Shown: positions 12,670-21,297, counted from the first letter of the stretch. The stretch is 25,820 nt of DNA from JAUYQR01 sp031377265 (GCF_031377265.1 NZ_JANMET010000076.1:1-25820); one strand, 5' to 3'. Notes: generated by a model not told the origin, from the sequence alone. Translations and numbers: made by a program.

Positions 12670-14313
12670 ATGAGTGTTACAATGCCCATTTCTGCGCCCG
12701 GCAACCGCCCGGTGCTTTCGCCATTCGTCCTTAATGTGCTTGTCGCCACATACTTGATTGCAGTGTGCAACACGACGTTCTGGGGGCATCTGTTCCGCAT
12801 CTTTGACGGTCAACCGATTGCCGCCTGGGTATTCGCGGGGGCGGTCTGGGCGTTGATGCTGCTGGTCACCTCGCTGCTGGCGGTCAGGCGGGCGCAAAAG
12901 CCGGTGCTGGTACTGCTGATCCTGATTGCGGCGGTGACGTCGTTCTACATGGACACCCTGGGCGTGGTCATCGACCGCGAGATGATACAGAACGCAGTCA
13001 CGACGACGATGGCGGAAGGCAAGCACCTGATCACGCCGCAATTCCTGATCCATGTCGGGCTGTACGGGGTGATCCCGGCCGCCTTGGTGATCTGGGTGCA
13101 GATCCGGCGCGCGACGGTGTGGCGCGGCCTGGCGGGGTGGGCGCTGGTGACCGCCGGGTCGGCGGCGCTGGTGGTGGGGTTGTTGTTCACCAACCTGAAA
13201 AGCTATTCCACCGTCCTGCGCGCCGACAAAGAGCTTATGGGATCGGTACAGCCGCTTGCGCCGATGACCGGGGCGCTGAAATATGCCAAGATGATGTTCA
13301 AATCGGCGAATATCGTGCTGGTTCAGACCGGGACGGATGCAAAGCCGGGACCGCTGCTGGCGGCGGCGAAGAAACCTGTGCTGATGGTGATCGTGGCGGG
13401 CGAAACCGGGCGGGCGATGAACTGGTCGCTGGGCGGCTATGCGCGCGACACCAACCCGGAACTGGCCAAGCGCGACATCCTTTATTTCGCGCAGGCCAGC
13501 AGTTGCGGCACGGCGACGGCGACATCCTTGCCCTGCATGTTTTCGCCCCTGACGCGAGAGCAGTATTCCTACGAGGGTGGGCTGTCGAACGAGAACCTGC
13601 TGGATGTGCTGGCGCGCGTCGGGTTCAAGGTGGAATGGTGGGACAACCAAACCGGCGACAAGGCGGTGGCGGCGCGGTTCCAGCCGCGGTTCATGGTGAC
13701 GGAGGATGCGCCGGAGCATTGTCAGAACGGCGGCGAGTGCAATGACGCGGTGTTCCTGCAGCGGCTCGCCGATCTGGCCGACACGATGACCGAAAACACG
13801 GTTGTGGTGCTGCACACGATCGGCAGCCACGGGCCAAGCTACTGGCTGCGCTATCCGCCGGAGCGCGAGGTGTTCACCCCCGCCTGCAAGACGCCGGAAC
13901 TGACCGAATGTTCGACCGAAGAGATCGTGAATGCCTATGACAACACGATTGCCTTTACGGATTATTTCCTGGCGCAGGTGATTGATCAGTTGGCGGCGGA
14001 TGACCGGGTGATTCCGGCGATGTATTACGTGTCGGACCATGGGGAATCCTTGGGCGAGGGCGGCATCTATCTGCATGGCACGCCGTATTTCATGGCGCCG
14101 GAGTTTCAGACGCATGTGCCGATGGTGATATGGATGTCCAAGGCCTTTCAGGCGGCGCTGGGGCTGGATCAGGGCTGTCTGGGTGCCAAGGCGGGGGATG
14201 AAGTCAGCCATGACAACATGTTCTCGACGATTCTGGGGATGATGGATGTGACCACCACTGCGCGGGACGAGGGGCTGGATCTGGCGGCGGGTTGCCGCAA
14301 TCTGGCGGGCTGA
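12670..14313 (+). CDS. eptA: Lipid A phosphoethanolamine transferase
   Basis: A 547-aa inner-membrane enzyme of the EptA/MCR family. Five N-terminal membrane helices (about residues 17-42, 50-73, 78-100, 124-146, 151-174) precede a periplasmic alkaline-phosphatase-fold domain. Aligned to MCR-1 by eye, the nucleophile is T283 in CGTATATSLPC, flanked by C279 and C289. Zinc ligands are E245 (AGETGRAMN), D456 and H457 (SDHGES), with H387 (GSHGP) and H469 (LHGTPY) also present. It transfers phosphoethanolamine from phosphatidylethanolamine to lipid A, releasing diacylglycerol and lowering negative surface charge. AGGAT gives the ribosome-binding site. It precedes dgkA, which recycles the diacylglycerol. 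A palindrome-rich leader suggests regulation. Confidence 0.92.
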   Translation: MSVTMPISAPGNRPVLSPFVLNVLVATYLIAVCNTTFWGHLFRIFDGQPIAAWVFAGAVWALMLLVTSLLAVRRAQKPVLVLLILIAAVTSFYMDTLGVVIDREMIQNAVTTTMAEGKHLITPQFLIHVGLYGVIPAALVIWVQIRRATVWRGLAGWALVTAGSAALVVGLLFTNLKSYSTVLRADKELMGSVQPLAPMTGALKYAKMMFKSANIVLVQTGTDAKPGPLLAAAKKPVLMVIVAGETGRAMNWSLGGYARDTNPELAKRDILYFAQASSCGTATATSLPCMFSPLTREQYSYEGGLSNENLLDVLARVGFKVEWWDNQTGDKAVAARFQPRFMVTEDAPEHCQNGGECNDAVFLQRLADLADTMTENTVVVLHTIGSHGPSYWLRYPPEREVFTPACKTPELTECSTEEIVNAYDNTIAFTDYFLAQVIDQLAADDRVIPAMYYVSDHGESLGEGGIYLHGTPYFMAPEFQTHVPMVIWMSKAFQAALGLDQGCLGAKAGDEVSHDNMFSTILGMMDVTTTARDEGLDLAAGCRNLAG

Positions 14314-14316
14314 GCA

Positions 14317-14682
14317 GTGTCGCAAAAGCCAGCGCGCAAGACCGGGGTGGCGCATTTCTTTGCGGCGGCGGGGTATTCGGTTGGCGGCGCCCGGCGGCTG
14401 ATGCGGGAATCGGCGTTCCGGCAAGAGGTGCTGGCGCTGCTGGGCCTGATGGTGGTGTTTGCCGTGGTTGGGGCGAGCGTGGCGGAGTTTCTGGGGCTGG
14501 CGGTGCTGTCGCTGATCGTGCTGGCGGTGGAGGCGCTGAACACCGCGATCGAGGAGCTGGTCGACAACGCATCCCCCGGCTGGTCGGAGTTTGCCAAGAA
14601 TGCGAAGGACATGGGTTCGTTCGCGGTGATGTGCATGCTGGTGGCGACCGGGCTTTATGCCGCCTGGGTGGTGTTTCTTTGA
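14317..14682 (+). CDS. dgkA: Diacylglycerol kinase
   Basis: A 121-aa small integral-membrane kinase starting at GTG 14317, four bases after the eptA stop. Three membrane helices are visible: around residues 41-55, 57-72 and 99-120. The family signature VEALNTAIEELVD carries the catalytic and metal-binding glutamates, and the amphipathic N-terminal RRLMRESAFRQE is typical. It phosphorylates diacylglycerol to phosphatidic acid with ATP. The pairing is functionally coherent, because EptA generates diacylglycerol for each phosphoethanolamine moved. Confidence 0.92.
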   Translation: MSQKPARKTGVAHFFAAAGYSVGGARRLMRESAFRQEVLALLGLMVVFAVVGASVAEFLGLAVLSLIVLAVEALNTAIEELVDNASPGWSEFAKNAKDMGSFAVMCMLVATGLYAAWVVFL

Positions 14683-14757
14683 CCGTTTAGAACGGTTCCA
14701 AACTTGACATTGGCGGTACGCGGGCGCATATCCGACTGGAATAGTCGGAGATACCCC

Positions 14758-15321
14758 ATGTTCATCCAGACCGAATCCACACCAAACCCTGCGACGCTGA
14801 AGTTCCTGCCCGGCCAGACCGTGCTGGAGATGGGCACCGCCGATTTCCCCAGCGAAGAAGCGGCGGCGAAGTCGCCCCTCGCGCGGCGCATCTTTGCGGC
14901 TGGTGGCGTGACAGGCGTGTTCTTTGGCACCGATTTCGTGACGGTGACGAAGGCCGAAGCGGTTGAATGGCAGCACATCAAGCCAGCCATTCTGGGCGCG
15001 ATCATGGAGCATTACCAATCCGGCGCGGCGGTGATCGACGGTGGTCAGGTTGCGGGTGGCGGCCATGCCGAACATACCGGCGAGGATGGCGACATCGTGC
15101 GCCAGATCAAGGAATTGCTGGACACCCGCGTGCGGCCCGCCGTGGCGCAGGATGGCGGCGACATCACCTTCCACGGCTTTGACCGGGGTGTTGTGTATCT
15201 GCACATGCAGGGCGCCTGCGCGGGCTGCCCGTCCAGCACGCTGACGCTGAAGATGGGGATCGAGAACCTGCTGCGGCATTACATCCCCGAAGTGCTGGAA
15301 GTGCGGCCTGTTGCGGCCTGA
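14758..15321 (+). CDS. nfu: NFU-type iron-sulfur cluster carrier (NifU family)
   Basis: A 187-aa protein with the NFU N-terminal domain (FIQTESTPNPATLKFLPG, residues 2-90) and a C-terminal NifU domain (about 110-180) whose CAGC motif binds a bridging [4Fe-4S] cluster between two subunits. The architecture matches mitochondrial NFU1, as expected for alphaproteobacteria. It delivers clusters to client enzymes such as lipoyl synthase or respiratory proteins. The ATG at 14758 follows GGAG at 14748 and gives the canonical MFIQTE start; a longer frame from 14704 does not. It overlaps the tsaB frame by 11 bases. Confidence 0.92.
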   Translation: MFIQTESTPNPATLKFLPGQTVLEMGTADFPSEEAAAKSPLARRIFAAGGVTGVFFGTDFVTVTKAEAVEWQHIKPAILGAIMEHYQSGAAVIDGGQVAGGGHAEHTGEDGDIVRQIKELLDTRVRPAVAQDGGDITFHGFDRGVVYLHMQGACAGCPSSTLTLKMGIENLLRHYIPEVLEVRPVAA

Positions 15322-15928
15322 CGCTTTGCTGCCGATCCTGGCCTTCGACACATCGGCCGCGCTGTGCGCGGCCGCTTTGCTATTGCCAGACCGCATCATC
15401 CTGCGCGCCGAGGCGATGGAAAAGGGTCAGGCAGAACGGCTGATCCCGTTGCTGGAAGAGCTGCTGGCCGAGGGCGGCATCGGCTGGCCCGACCTGCGCG
15501 CGATTGCGGTGGGCACGGGGCCCGGAAATTTCACCGGGGTGCGGATTGCGGTGTCTGCGGCGCGGGGCATTGCGCTGGGGCTTGGCATTCCGGCGGTTGG
15601 TGTCACGCGGTTGGAAGCGGTGGCTTATGGTCTGCCGCGCCCGATCCGGGTGATCGAGGATGCGCGGCGCGGCGAGGTCTATGTTCAGGATTTCACCGAA
15701 GCGGGCGCAGGCGAGGCCGTTCTGGCGGAGGGGGCGGAGATCAGCGGCGCGGTTACCGGTTCAGCCGCCGGGCCGGGGGCGGTGGTGTCGCCGGTGGTGA
15801 TCGCCGAGGCCATTGCGCGGATCGGCGCGGCACGGGCGCTGACGCCGCAGCCGCGCCCGGCGCCGTTCTATCTGCGTGGTGCGGATGCAGCTCCGCCATC
15901 TGACCCGCCGCCGGTGATCTTGCCGTGA
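15311..15928 (+). CDS. tsaB: tRNA threonylcarbamoyladenosine biosynthesis protein TsaB
   Basis: A 205-aa TsaB (YeaZ) protein, an inactive ASKHA-fold partner that with TsaD and TsaE makes t6A37 in ANN-decoding tRNAs. N-terminal ILAFDTSAALCAAALL and the VGTGPGNFTGVRIAVSAARG block are diagnostic. The start is uncertain: TTG at 15311, inside the nfu 3' end, or TTG at 15326; there is no ATG before the conserved core. The stop overlaps rimI by GTGA, so the three genes nfu-tsaB-rimI are translationally linked. Confidence 0.9.
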   Translation: MRPDALLPILAFDTSAALCAAALLLPDRIILRAEAMEKGQAERLIPLLEELLAEGGIGWPDLRAIAVGTGPGNFTGVRIAVSAARGIALGLGIPAVGVTRLEAVAYGLPRPIRVIEDARRGEVYVQDFTEAGAGEAVLAEGAEISGAVTGSAAGPGAVVSPVVIAEAIARIGAARALTPQPRPAPFYLRGADAAPPSDPPPVILP

Positions 15929-16362
15929 CCCCGGCTGAGATGGCCGCGCTGCATGCGCTGTGTTTCACCACGCCAAAGCCGTGGAGTGCGGCAGAGTTTG
16001 CAGGCCTTCTGGGCGACCCGCTGTGCTTTGCACTGGTCGAGGCGGAGGGGTTTTTGCTGGGCCGCGCAGTCGCGGGCGAGGCGGAGTTGCTGACCCTTGC
16101 CGTGGCCCCACAGGCGCGGCGGCGTGGTATTGGTGCCAGGCTGGTGACGCGGTTTCTGTATCAGGCGCGGCTGCGCGGTGCCGAGGACGTGTTTCTGGAA
16201 GTGGCCGAGAGCAATGCAGCGGCAATCGCGCTGTATTGCGGCATGGGCTTCGCCGAGGCCGGGCGCCGGCGCGGCTACTATCGCGCCCCAGATGGCAGGG
16301 CCACAGACGCGCTGATCCTGAAACGTTTGCTTGCAAAGGCGGCAACCGACCGGTCAACCTGA
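15925..16362 (+). CDS. rimI: Ribosomal protein S18-alanine N-acetyltransferase RimI-like
   Basis: A 145-aa GNAT acetyltransferase. Acetyl-CoA binding motif A is LAVAPQARRRGIGARLV, and the C-terminal ALYCGMGFAEAGRRRGYY matches the RimI group. RimI acetylates the N-terminal alanine of ribosomal protein S18. It begins at GTG 15925 overlapping the tsaB stop. Association with tsaB is the usual arrangement and supports the name over a generic GNAT call. Confidence 0.88.
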   Translation: MTPAEMAALHALCFTTPKPWSAAEFAGLLGDPLCFALVEAEGFLLGRAVAGEAELLTLAVAPQARRRGIGARLVTRFLYQARLRGAEDVFLEVAESNAAAIALYCGMGFAEAGRRRGYYRAPDGRATDALILKRLLAKAATDRST

Positions 16363-16388
16363 CCGGACGGTCAAAAAACGACATGTCG
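16348..16388. promoter_or_regulatory. GGTCA-based dyads at the rimI end, upstream of the nucleoside transporter operon
   Basis: CCGGTCA (16350-16356) and TGACCGG (16360-16366) form an inverted repeat across the rimI stop. CGGTCAA recurs as a direct repeat at 16351-16357 and 16368-16374, and CGACATGTCG (16379-16388) is a perfect palindrome. There is no T-run on the plus strand, so a terminator is unlikely. The block lies 122-162 bp before the BMP gene and may be its operator. Confidence 0.4.
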
Positions 16389-16509
16389 GCTGCGGAATAT
16401 CCCTTGACCGGCCCGCTGGAGTCCGCCCAAGTTTGCTGACGATCCGACGCGCCCCCGAGTCTTCGGCAGCCGTCGGCCAAGAGCAACAAAATCCGACCGG
16501 GAGCAACCG

Positions 16510-17505
16510 ATGACCTTCATGAAATCCCTCTATGGCGCAACTGCCATGCTGGCGCTGACCGCTGGCGCCGCACTGGCCGAGCCTGCGATCATTTTCGACC
16601 TTGGCGGCAAGTTCGACAAATCCTTCAACGAGGCCGCGTTCAATGGCGCGACCAAATGGGCGACTGAGACCGGTGGCACGTTCAAGGAACTTGAAATGCA
16701 GTCCGAAGCCCAGCGCGAGCAGGCGCTGCGCCGTCTGGCGGAATCCGGCGCCAATCCGGTCGTGATGACCGGCTTTGCGTTTGGCGACGTGCTGAACACG
16801 GTGGCCCCTGACTTTCCGGACACCAAGTTTGCGATCATCGACATGGTTGTCGACCAGCCGAACGTGAAATCGGTGGTCTTCAACGAGCATGAGGGTTCGT
16901 ATCTGGTTGGCATGATGGCCGGCCTTGCGTCGAAGACCGGCACTGTCGGCTTTATCGGCGGCATGGACATTCCGCTGATCCGCAAGTTCGGCTGCGGCTA
17001 TGCGCAGGGCGTTGTTGCCGCCAATCCGGCAGCAAAAGTCATTCTGAACATGACCGGCACCACCCCTGCGGCCTGGAATGACCCGGTGAAGGGTGCGGAA
17101 CTGGCGACCGCACAGCAAAGCCAAGGTGCGGACGTGATCTATGCGGCGGCTGGCGGCACCGGCATCGGTGTGCTGCAGACGGCGGCCGATCTGGGCATCC
17201 TGTCGATCGGCGTCGACAGCAACCAGAACTACATGCACCCCGGCAAGGTGCTGACCTCGATGCTGAAGCGCGTCGATAACGCGGTGTATGAAGCGTTCAA
17301 GGAAGGCGTCGATCTGAAGCCCGGCATCAATGTGATGGGTCTGGCGAATGAAGGCGTCGGCTATGCTATGGACGACAACAACGCCGCGCTGGTGACCCCG
17401 GAAATGCAGGCCGCTGTCGATGCGGCGGCGGAAAAGATCAAGTCGGGCGAACTGGTCGTGCATGACTACATGTCCGACAACACCTGCCCGGCTGCCACGT
17501 TCTGA
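16510..17505 (+). CDS. BMP-family ABC transporter substrate-binding protein (purine nucleoside type)
   Basis: A 331-aa periplasmic binding protein with a Sec signal peptide cleaved after AGAALA (about residue 23); there is no lipobox cysteine, so it is soluble. The mature start EPAIIFDLGGKFDKSFNEAAFNG is the PnrA/BMP nucleoside-binding motif, and later segments such as DVIYAAAGGTGIGVLQTA and IGVDSNQNYMHPG fit the family. Members bind nucleosides (PnrA, BmpD); some Rhodobacterales homologues serve purine catabolism. With a phosphorylase in the same gene set, purine nucleoside uptake is the best call. A strong hairpin follows the stop and separates it from the ATPase gene. Confidence 0.88.
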   Translation: MTFMKSLYGATAMLALTAGAALAEPAIIFDLGGKFDKSFNEAAFNGATKWATETGGTFKELEMQSEAQREQALRRLAESGANPVVMTGFAFGDVLNTVAPDFPDTKFAIIDMVVDQPNVKSVVFNEHEGSYLVGMMAGLASKTGTVGFIGGMDIPLIRKFGCGYAQGVVAANPAAKVILNMTGTTPAAWNDPVKGAELATAQQSQGADVIYAAAGGTGIGVLQTAADLGILSIGVDSNQNYMHPGKVLTSMLKRVDNAVYEAFKEGVDLKPGINVMGLANEGVGYAMDDNNAALVTPEMQAAVDAAAEKIKSGELVVHDYMSDNTCPAATF

Positions 17506-17521
17506 GCCGCTGACCTGTAAC

Positions 17522-17562
17522 TGCAACGTGCCGCGCCAATCCCTTGGCGCGGCACGATTGCA
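17522..17562 (+). terminator. Intercistronic hairpin between binding protein and ATPase genes
   Basis: GTGCCGCGCCAA (17528-17539) and TTGGCGCGGCAC (17544-17555) form a perfect 12-bp stem with a TCCC loop, extended by a C-G pair and, past a bulged A, TGCAA/TTGCA (17522-17526 and 17558-17562). No T-run follows. Such stems after a binding-protein gene commonly stabilise the upstream message or partly terminate, so that binding protein exceeds transporter. It is about 75 bp before the ATPase start. Confidence 0.7.
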
Positions 17563-17629
17563 CCAAGACCAAAGGCTGCGGGGACGAGCGGCGGTCACTT
17601 TGCGCTGACGGGGTGACAAGGGGGGCAAC

Positions 17630-19171
17630 ATGGCGGACACCACACTCGCCATCGAACTGAAGGGCATCTCGAAAGCCTTCGGTCCGGTGCAGGCCAACAA
17701 AGACATCAACATCGCGGTGCCGCGCGGCACGATCCACGGCATCATCGGCGAAAACGGAGCGGGCAAATCGACGCTGATGAGCATCCTTTACGGGTTCTAC
17801 AAGGCGGACGCGGGCCAGATCTTCATCAACGGCCAGCCAACCACCATCCCCGACAGCCAGAGCGCCATTCGCGCCGGCATCGGCATGGTGTTCCAGCATT
17901 TCAAGCTGGTGCAGAATTTCACCGTGCTGGAGAACGTGGTGCTGGGGGCCGAGGATGGGCCGCTGCTGAACACCTCGCTGGCCAAGGCGCGCAAGGTGCT
18001 GGGCGATCTGTCGCGGGAATATGAACTGGATGTGCACCCCGACGCCCTGATCGAGGATCTGTCGGTGGGCCACCAGCAGCGGGTCGAGATCCTGAAAGCG
18101 CTGTACCGGCAGGCCGATATCCTGATCCTGGACGAGCCGACGGGGGTTCTGACCCCGGATGAGGCGGACCATCTGTTCCGGATTCTGGGCGGGTTGCGCG
18201 ATCAGGGCAAGACGGTGATCCTGATCACCCACAAGCTGCGCGAGATCATGGAGACGACCGACAACGTCAGCGTGATGCGGCGCGGCACCATGGTTGGCAC
18301 GGTGAAGACGTCCGAGACCAGCCCCGAGGCGCTGGCCGAACTTATGGTGGGCCGCAAGGTGCTGCTGGAGGTGGCCAAGGGACCCGCCAAGCCGGGGGCG
18401 GTTGTCCTGAAGGTTGAGAACCTGCGGGTGCGCGACGAGCACAAGGTGGAGCGGCTGAAGGGGGTGTCATTCGAGATCCGGGCGGGGGAGATTCTCGGCA
18501 TCGCCGGGGTGGCCGGGAACGGCCAGTCGGAATTGCTGGAGGCGCTGGGCGGAATTGCGCGGGCCACCGGGCGGATCACCCTGAACGGCGTGGATCTGCC
18601 GTTGACCGGCGCTGGCGCGAACGGGCAGGCGCGGCGGGCCGCAGGCATCGCGCATGTGCCCGAGGACCGCCAGCATCTGGGCCTGATCATGGATTTCACC
18701 GCATGGGAAAACGTGGCTTTTGGGTATTTCAACGATCCGAAGTATCAAAAGAACGCGCTGTTCATGGACAATGACGCGCTGCGCGCCGACACGCAGGCGA
18801 AAATGAAGACCAATCACGTGCGGCCACCGGACTGCTGGCAGCCAGCGAAAAGCTATTCCGGCGGTAACCAGCAAAAGATCGTGGTGGCGCGGGAAATGGA
18901 GCGCAACCCCGACCTTCTGCTGATCGGCCAGCCGACGCGGGGGGTGGATATCGGGGCGATCGAATTCATTCACAACCAGATCGTGGCGCTGCGCGACGCG
19001 GGCAAGGCGATCTTGCTGGTCAGCGTGGAGCTGGACGAGATCATGTCGCTGTCCGACCGCATCGCGGTGATGTTCGACGGCCAGCTGATGGGCTTTCGCG
19101 ACCCGGAGGTGACGAATGAGCGGGAACTGGGGTTGTTGATGGCGGGTATCGCCGAAAAAGGGGCCGCCTGA
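17630..19171 (+). CDS. ABC transporter ATP-binding protein, double-ATPase nucleoside type
   Basis: A 513-aa fused ATPase with two nucleotide-binding domains. The first has Walker A GENGAGKST (40-48), a variant signature LSVGHQQRVEIL and Walker B ILILDEPT. The second has the degenerate Walker A GVAGNGQSE usual for this family, signature YSGGNQQK and LLLIGQPTRGVD. The layout matches the NupO/YufO type that energises nucleoside uptake, like the RbsA group. It is cytoplasmic, docking on the two permeases encoded next. The stop overlaps the first permease by one base (TGATG). Confidence 0.92.
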   Translation: MADTTLAIELKGISKAFGPVQANKDINIAVPRGTIHGIIGENGAGKSTLMSILYGFYKADAGQIFINGQPTTIPDSQSAIRAGIGMVFQHFKLVQNFTVLENVVLGAEDGPLLNTSLAKARKVLGDLSREYELDVHPDALIEDLSVGHQQRVEILKALYRQADILILDEPTGVLTPDEADHLFRILGGLRDQGKTVILITHKLREIMETTDNVSVMRRGTMVGTVKTSETSPEALAELMVGRKVLLEVAKGPAKPGAVVLKVENLRVRDEHKVERLKGVSFEIRAGEILGIAGVAGNGQSELLEALGGIARATGRITLNGVDLPLTGAGANGQARRAAGIAHVPEDRQHLGLIMDFTAWENVAFGYFNDPKYQKNALFMDNDALRADTQAKMKTNHVRPPDCWQPAKSYSGGNQQKIVVAREMERNPDLLLIGQPTRGVDIGAIEFIHNQIVALRDAGKAILLVSVELDEIMSLSDRIAVMFDGQLMGFRDPEVTNERELGLLMAGIAEKGAA

Positions 19172-20271
19172 TGGACCGTTTGCCGCGTTGGGCGGATGTC
19201 GCCCTGGTTCCGCTGATCAGCCTGTTGCTGGCCGCAATCATCTCGGCCCTGGTGCTGCTGGCCATCGGGCAAAGCCCGGTCGAGGCGATCAACGTGATGG
19301 TCGAGGGTGCGCTCGGCTCGGCCTATGGCTGGGGCTATACGCTGTATTACACCACCAGCTTCATCTTCACCGGGTTGGCGGTGACGATGGCGTTTCATGC
19401 GGGCCTGTTCAACATTGGCGGCGAGGGGCAGGCGCAACTGGGGGGCTTGGGCGTGGCGCTGGTCTGCCTGTCGCTGGATTGGCCGCACTGGACGCTGGCG
19501 CTGTTGGCGGCCACGCTGGGGGCGGCGGCGTTCGGCGCGGTGTGGGCGGCGATCCCGGCCTATCTGCAGGCCAAGCGCGGCAGCCATATCGTGATCACCA
19601 CGATCATGTTCAACTACATCGCCTCGGCGCTGATCGTCTATCTGTTGGTTGACGTGCTGCGCCCGGCGGGCCAGATGGACCCGGCGACCGCGCGGTTCCC
19701 CGAAGGTGCCAAACTGCCGACACTGGACATGATCCCTGGCTTCAACCTGTTTTTCACCAAGCCGGTGCCGGCCAACGTGACGCTGTTCATCGCGCTGGTG
19801 ATGGCCGTCGTGGTCTGGGCGATCCTGTGGCGCACGCGGCTTGGCTATCAGATCCGCGCCTTTGGCAAATCCGAGGCGGCGGCGAAATATGCGGGCATCA
19901 ACCCGACCAAGATCATCCTGGTCACGATGATCCTGTCCGGTGCATTGGCCGGAATGATGAGCGTGAACAACGTGATGGGCGAGGCGGAGCGGCTCTTGCA
20001 AAACTCGGCCGAGGGGGCGGGGTTCATCGGCATCGCGGTGGCGCTGATGGGGCGCAACCATCCGGTTGGTGTGGTGCTGGCGGCGCTGTTGTTCGGGTTT
20101 CTCTACCAGGGCGGGGCGGAACTGGGCCTGTGGACGTCGATCCCGATCGAGATGCGGATCGTAGTGCAGGGGCTGGTGATCCTGTTCACCGGGGCCTTGG
20201 ACATGATGGTGCGGATGCTGCTGACCAAGGCGTTCGGATTGTTCCGCAGCCAAAAGCTGGGGGCCGCGTGA
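19171..20271 (+). CDS. ABC transporter permease, nucleoside type, subunit 1
   Basis: A 366-aa inner-membrane permease of the branched-chain/BPD_transp_2 family, with about eight to ten helices. FHAGLFNIGGEGQAQLGG and the later FGKSEAAAKYAGINPTKII loop (the ATPase-contact region) are hallmark segments. It forms the channel heterodimer with the next gene product (NupP/NupQ pattern). The start overlaps the ATPase stop and its own stop overlaps the second permease by one base. Confidence 0.9.
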   Translation: MDRLPRWADVALVPLISLLLAAIISALVLLAIGQSPVEAINVMVEGALGSAYGWGYTLYYTTSFIFTGLAVTMAFHAGLFNIGGEGQAQLGGLGVALVCLSLDWPHWTLALLAATLGAAAFGAVWAAIPAYLQAKRGSHIVITTIMFNYIASALIVYLLVDVLRPAGQMDPATARFPEGAKLPTLDMIPGFNLFFTKPVPANVTLFIALVMAVVVWAILWRTRLGYQIRAFGKSEAAAKYAGINPTKIILVTMILSGALAGMMSVNNVMGEAERLLQNSAEGAGFIGIAVALMGRNHPVGVVLAALLFGFLYQGGAELGLWTSIPIEMRIVVQGLVILFTGALDMMVRMLLTKAFGLFRSQKLGAA

Positions 20272-21239
20272 TGGATTACGCAACGCTGCTGCAAATCCTC
20301 GACTCGACGCTGCGGCTGGCCACGCCGCTGCTGCTGGCCTGCCTCGCCGGGCTTTACTCCGAACGCGCAGGGGTCTTCGACATCGGGCTGGAAGGCAAGA
20401 TGCTGATGGCCGCGATGGCATCGGGCGCGGTGGCGTTTCTGACCGGCTCGGTGTGGCTGGGGCTGCTGGCGGGGATCGGCGCCTCGCTGGTACTGGCGGG
20501 CATCCATGGGCTGGCCTCAATCACCTTCCGCGGCAATCAGTTGATCGCCGGGGTGGCACTGAACTTCCTGTCATCGGGCATCACCGTGCTGGTCGCGCAG
20601 CGGCTGTTCGGGCAGGGCGGGCGGACGCCACCCTTGACCGGCGACGCGCGGTTCGGGCCGATCACCCTGCCCTTCGCCGATGCAGTGAAGGACGTGCCGA
20701 TCATCGGGCCGCTGTATAATGAAGTGATCTCGGGCCATTCCTTCCTCGTTTACACCGCCATCGCGCTGGTGCCGATCTCGTGGTGGGTCTTGAACCGCAC
20801 GCGCTTTGGCCTGCGCCTGCGGGCGGTGGGGGAAAACCCGGCGGCGGTGGATACCGCCGGGGTGTCGGTCAAGGGCCTGCGCTTTGCCGCCGTGGCAATC
20901 ACCGGGGTGCTCTGCGGCCTCGCTGGCGCCTATATGGCCACCGCCCTGCAAGCCGGTTTCGGGCGCGAGATGACGGCGGGGCGCGGCTACATCGCGCTGG
21001 CCGCGCTGATCTTTGCCAAATGGCGCCCGGTGGCCGCACTTTGGGCCTGCCTCCTGTTCGGATTCTTCCAGGCTCTCGCCTTGCGCCCCGACGTGGTCGA
21101 GGCAGTGGTGCAGGTCAAGATCCCCGTGCCATTCCTCGATGCGCTGCCCTACATTCTGACCGTCGTGGTCCTCGCGGGCTTCATCGGCAAGGCAACCCCA
21201 CCCCGTGCCGGCGGCGAACCCTATGTGAAGGAACGCTAA
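20271..21239 (+). CDS. ABC transporter permease, nucleoside type, subunit 2
   Basis: A 322-aa second permease. I start it at ATG 20271, where the first permease ends, rather than at the far-upstream 19827 start of the same open frame. YSERAGVFDIGLEGKMLMAA and RAVGENPAAVDTAGVSVKG are the paired family motifs, and the GGTP-like end (GRGYIALAALIFAKWRPV) is typical. About eight helices. It partners the upstream permease in nucleoside import. An 84-bp gap with a GC hairpin separates it from the phosphorylase gene. Confidence 0.9.
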   Translation: MDYATLLQILDSTLRLATPLLLACLAGLYSERAGVFDIGLEGKMLMAAMASGAVAFLTGSVWLGLLAGIGASLVLAGIHGLASITFRGNQLIAGVALNFLSSGITVLVAQRLFGQGGRTPPLTGDARFGPITLPFADAVKDVPIIGPLYNEVISGHSFLVYTAIALVPISWWVLNRTRFGLRLRAVGENPAAVDTAGVSVKGLRFAAVAITGVLCGLAGAYMATALQAGFGREMTAGRGYIALAALIFAKWRPVAALWACLLFGFFQALALRPDVVEAVVQVKIPVPFLDALPYILTVVVLAGFIGKATPPRAGGEPYVKER

Positions 21240-21274
21240 GCCTTTCATCTGTCCACAAATATCCCACGGGGGGT

Positions 21275-21297
21275 GCGGGGGGTGTGAAACCCCCCGC
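21275..21297 (+). terminator. GC-rich hairpin before the phosphorylase gene
   Basis: GCGGGGGGT (21275-21283) and ACCCCCCGC (21289-21297) form a perfect 9-bp stem with a GTGAA loop. It is followed by TTCGCCG, not by a T-run. It could be a weak or processing terminator, or a dispersed intergenic repeat. It lies 26 bp before the phosphorylase start. Confidence 0.5.

Noticed and set aside
12655..15399. A 914-codon open frame antisense to eptA, dgkA and nfu
   Set aside because: It is the mirror of the high third-position GC of the plus-strand genes. Its translation is rich in His, Arg and Gln with no domain pattern, while the plus strand carries clear families.
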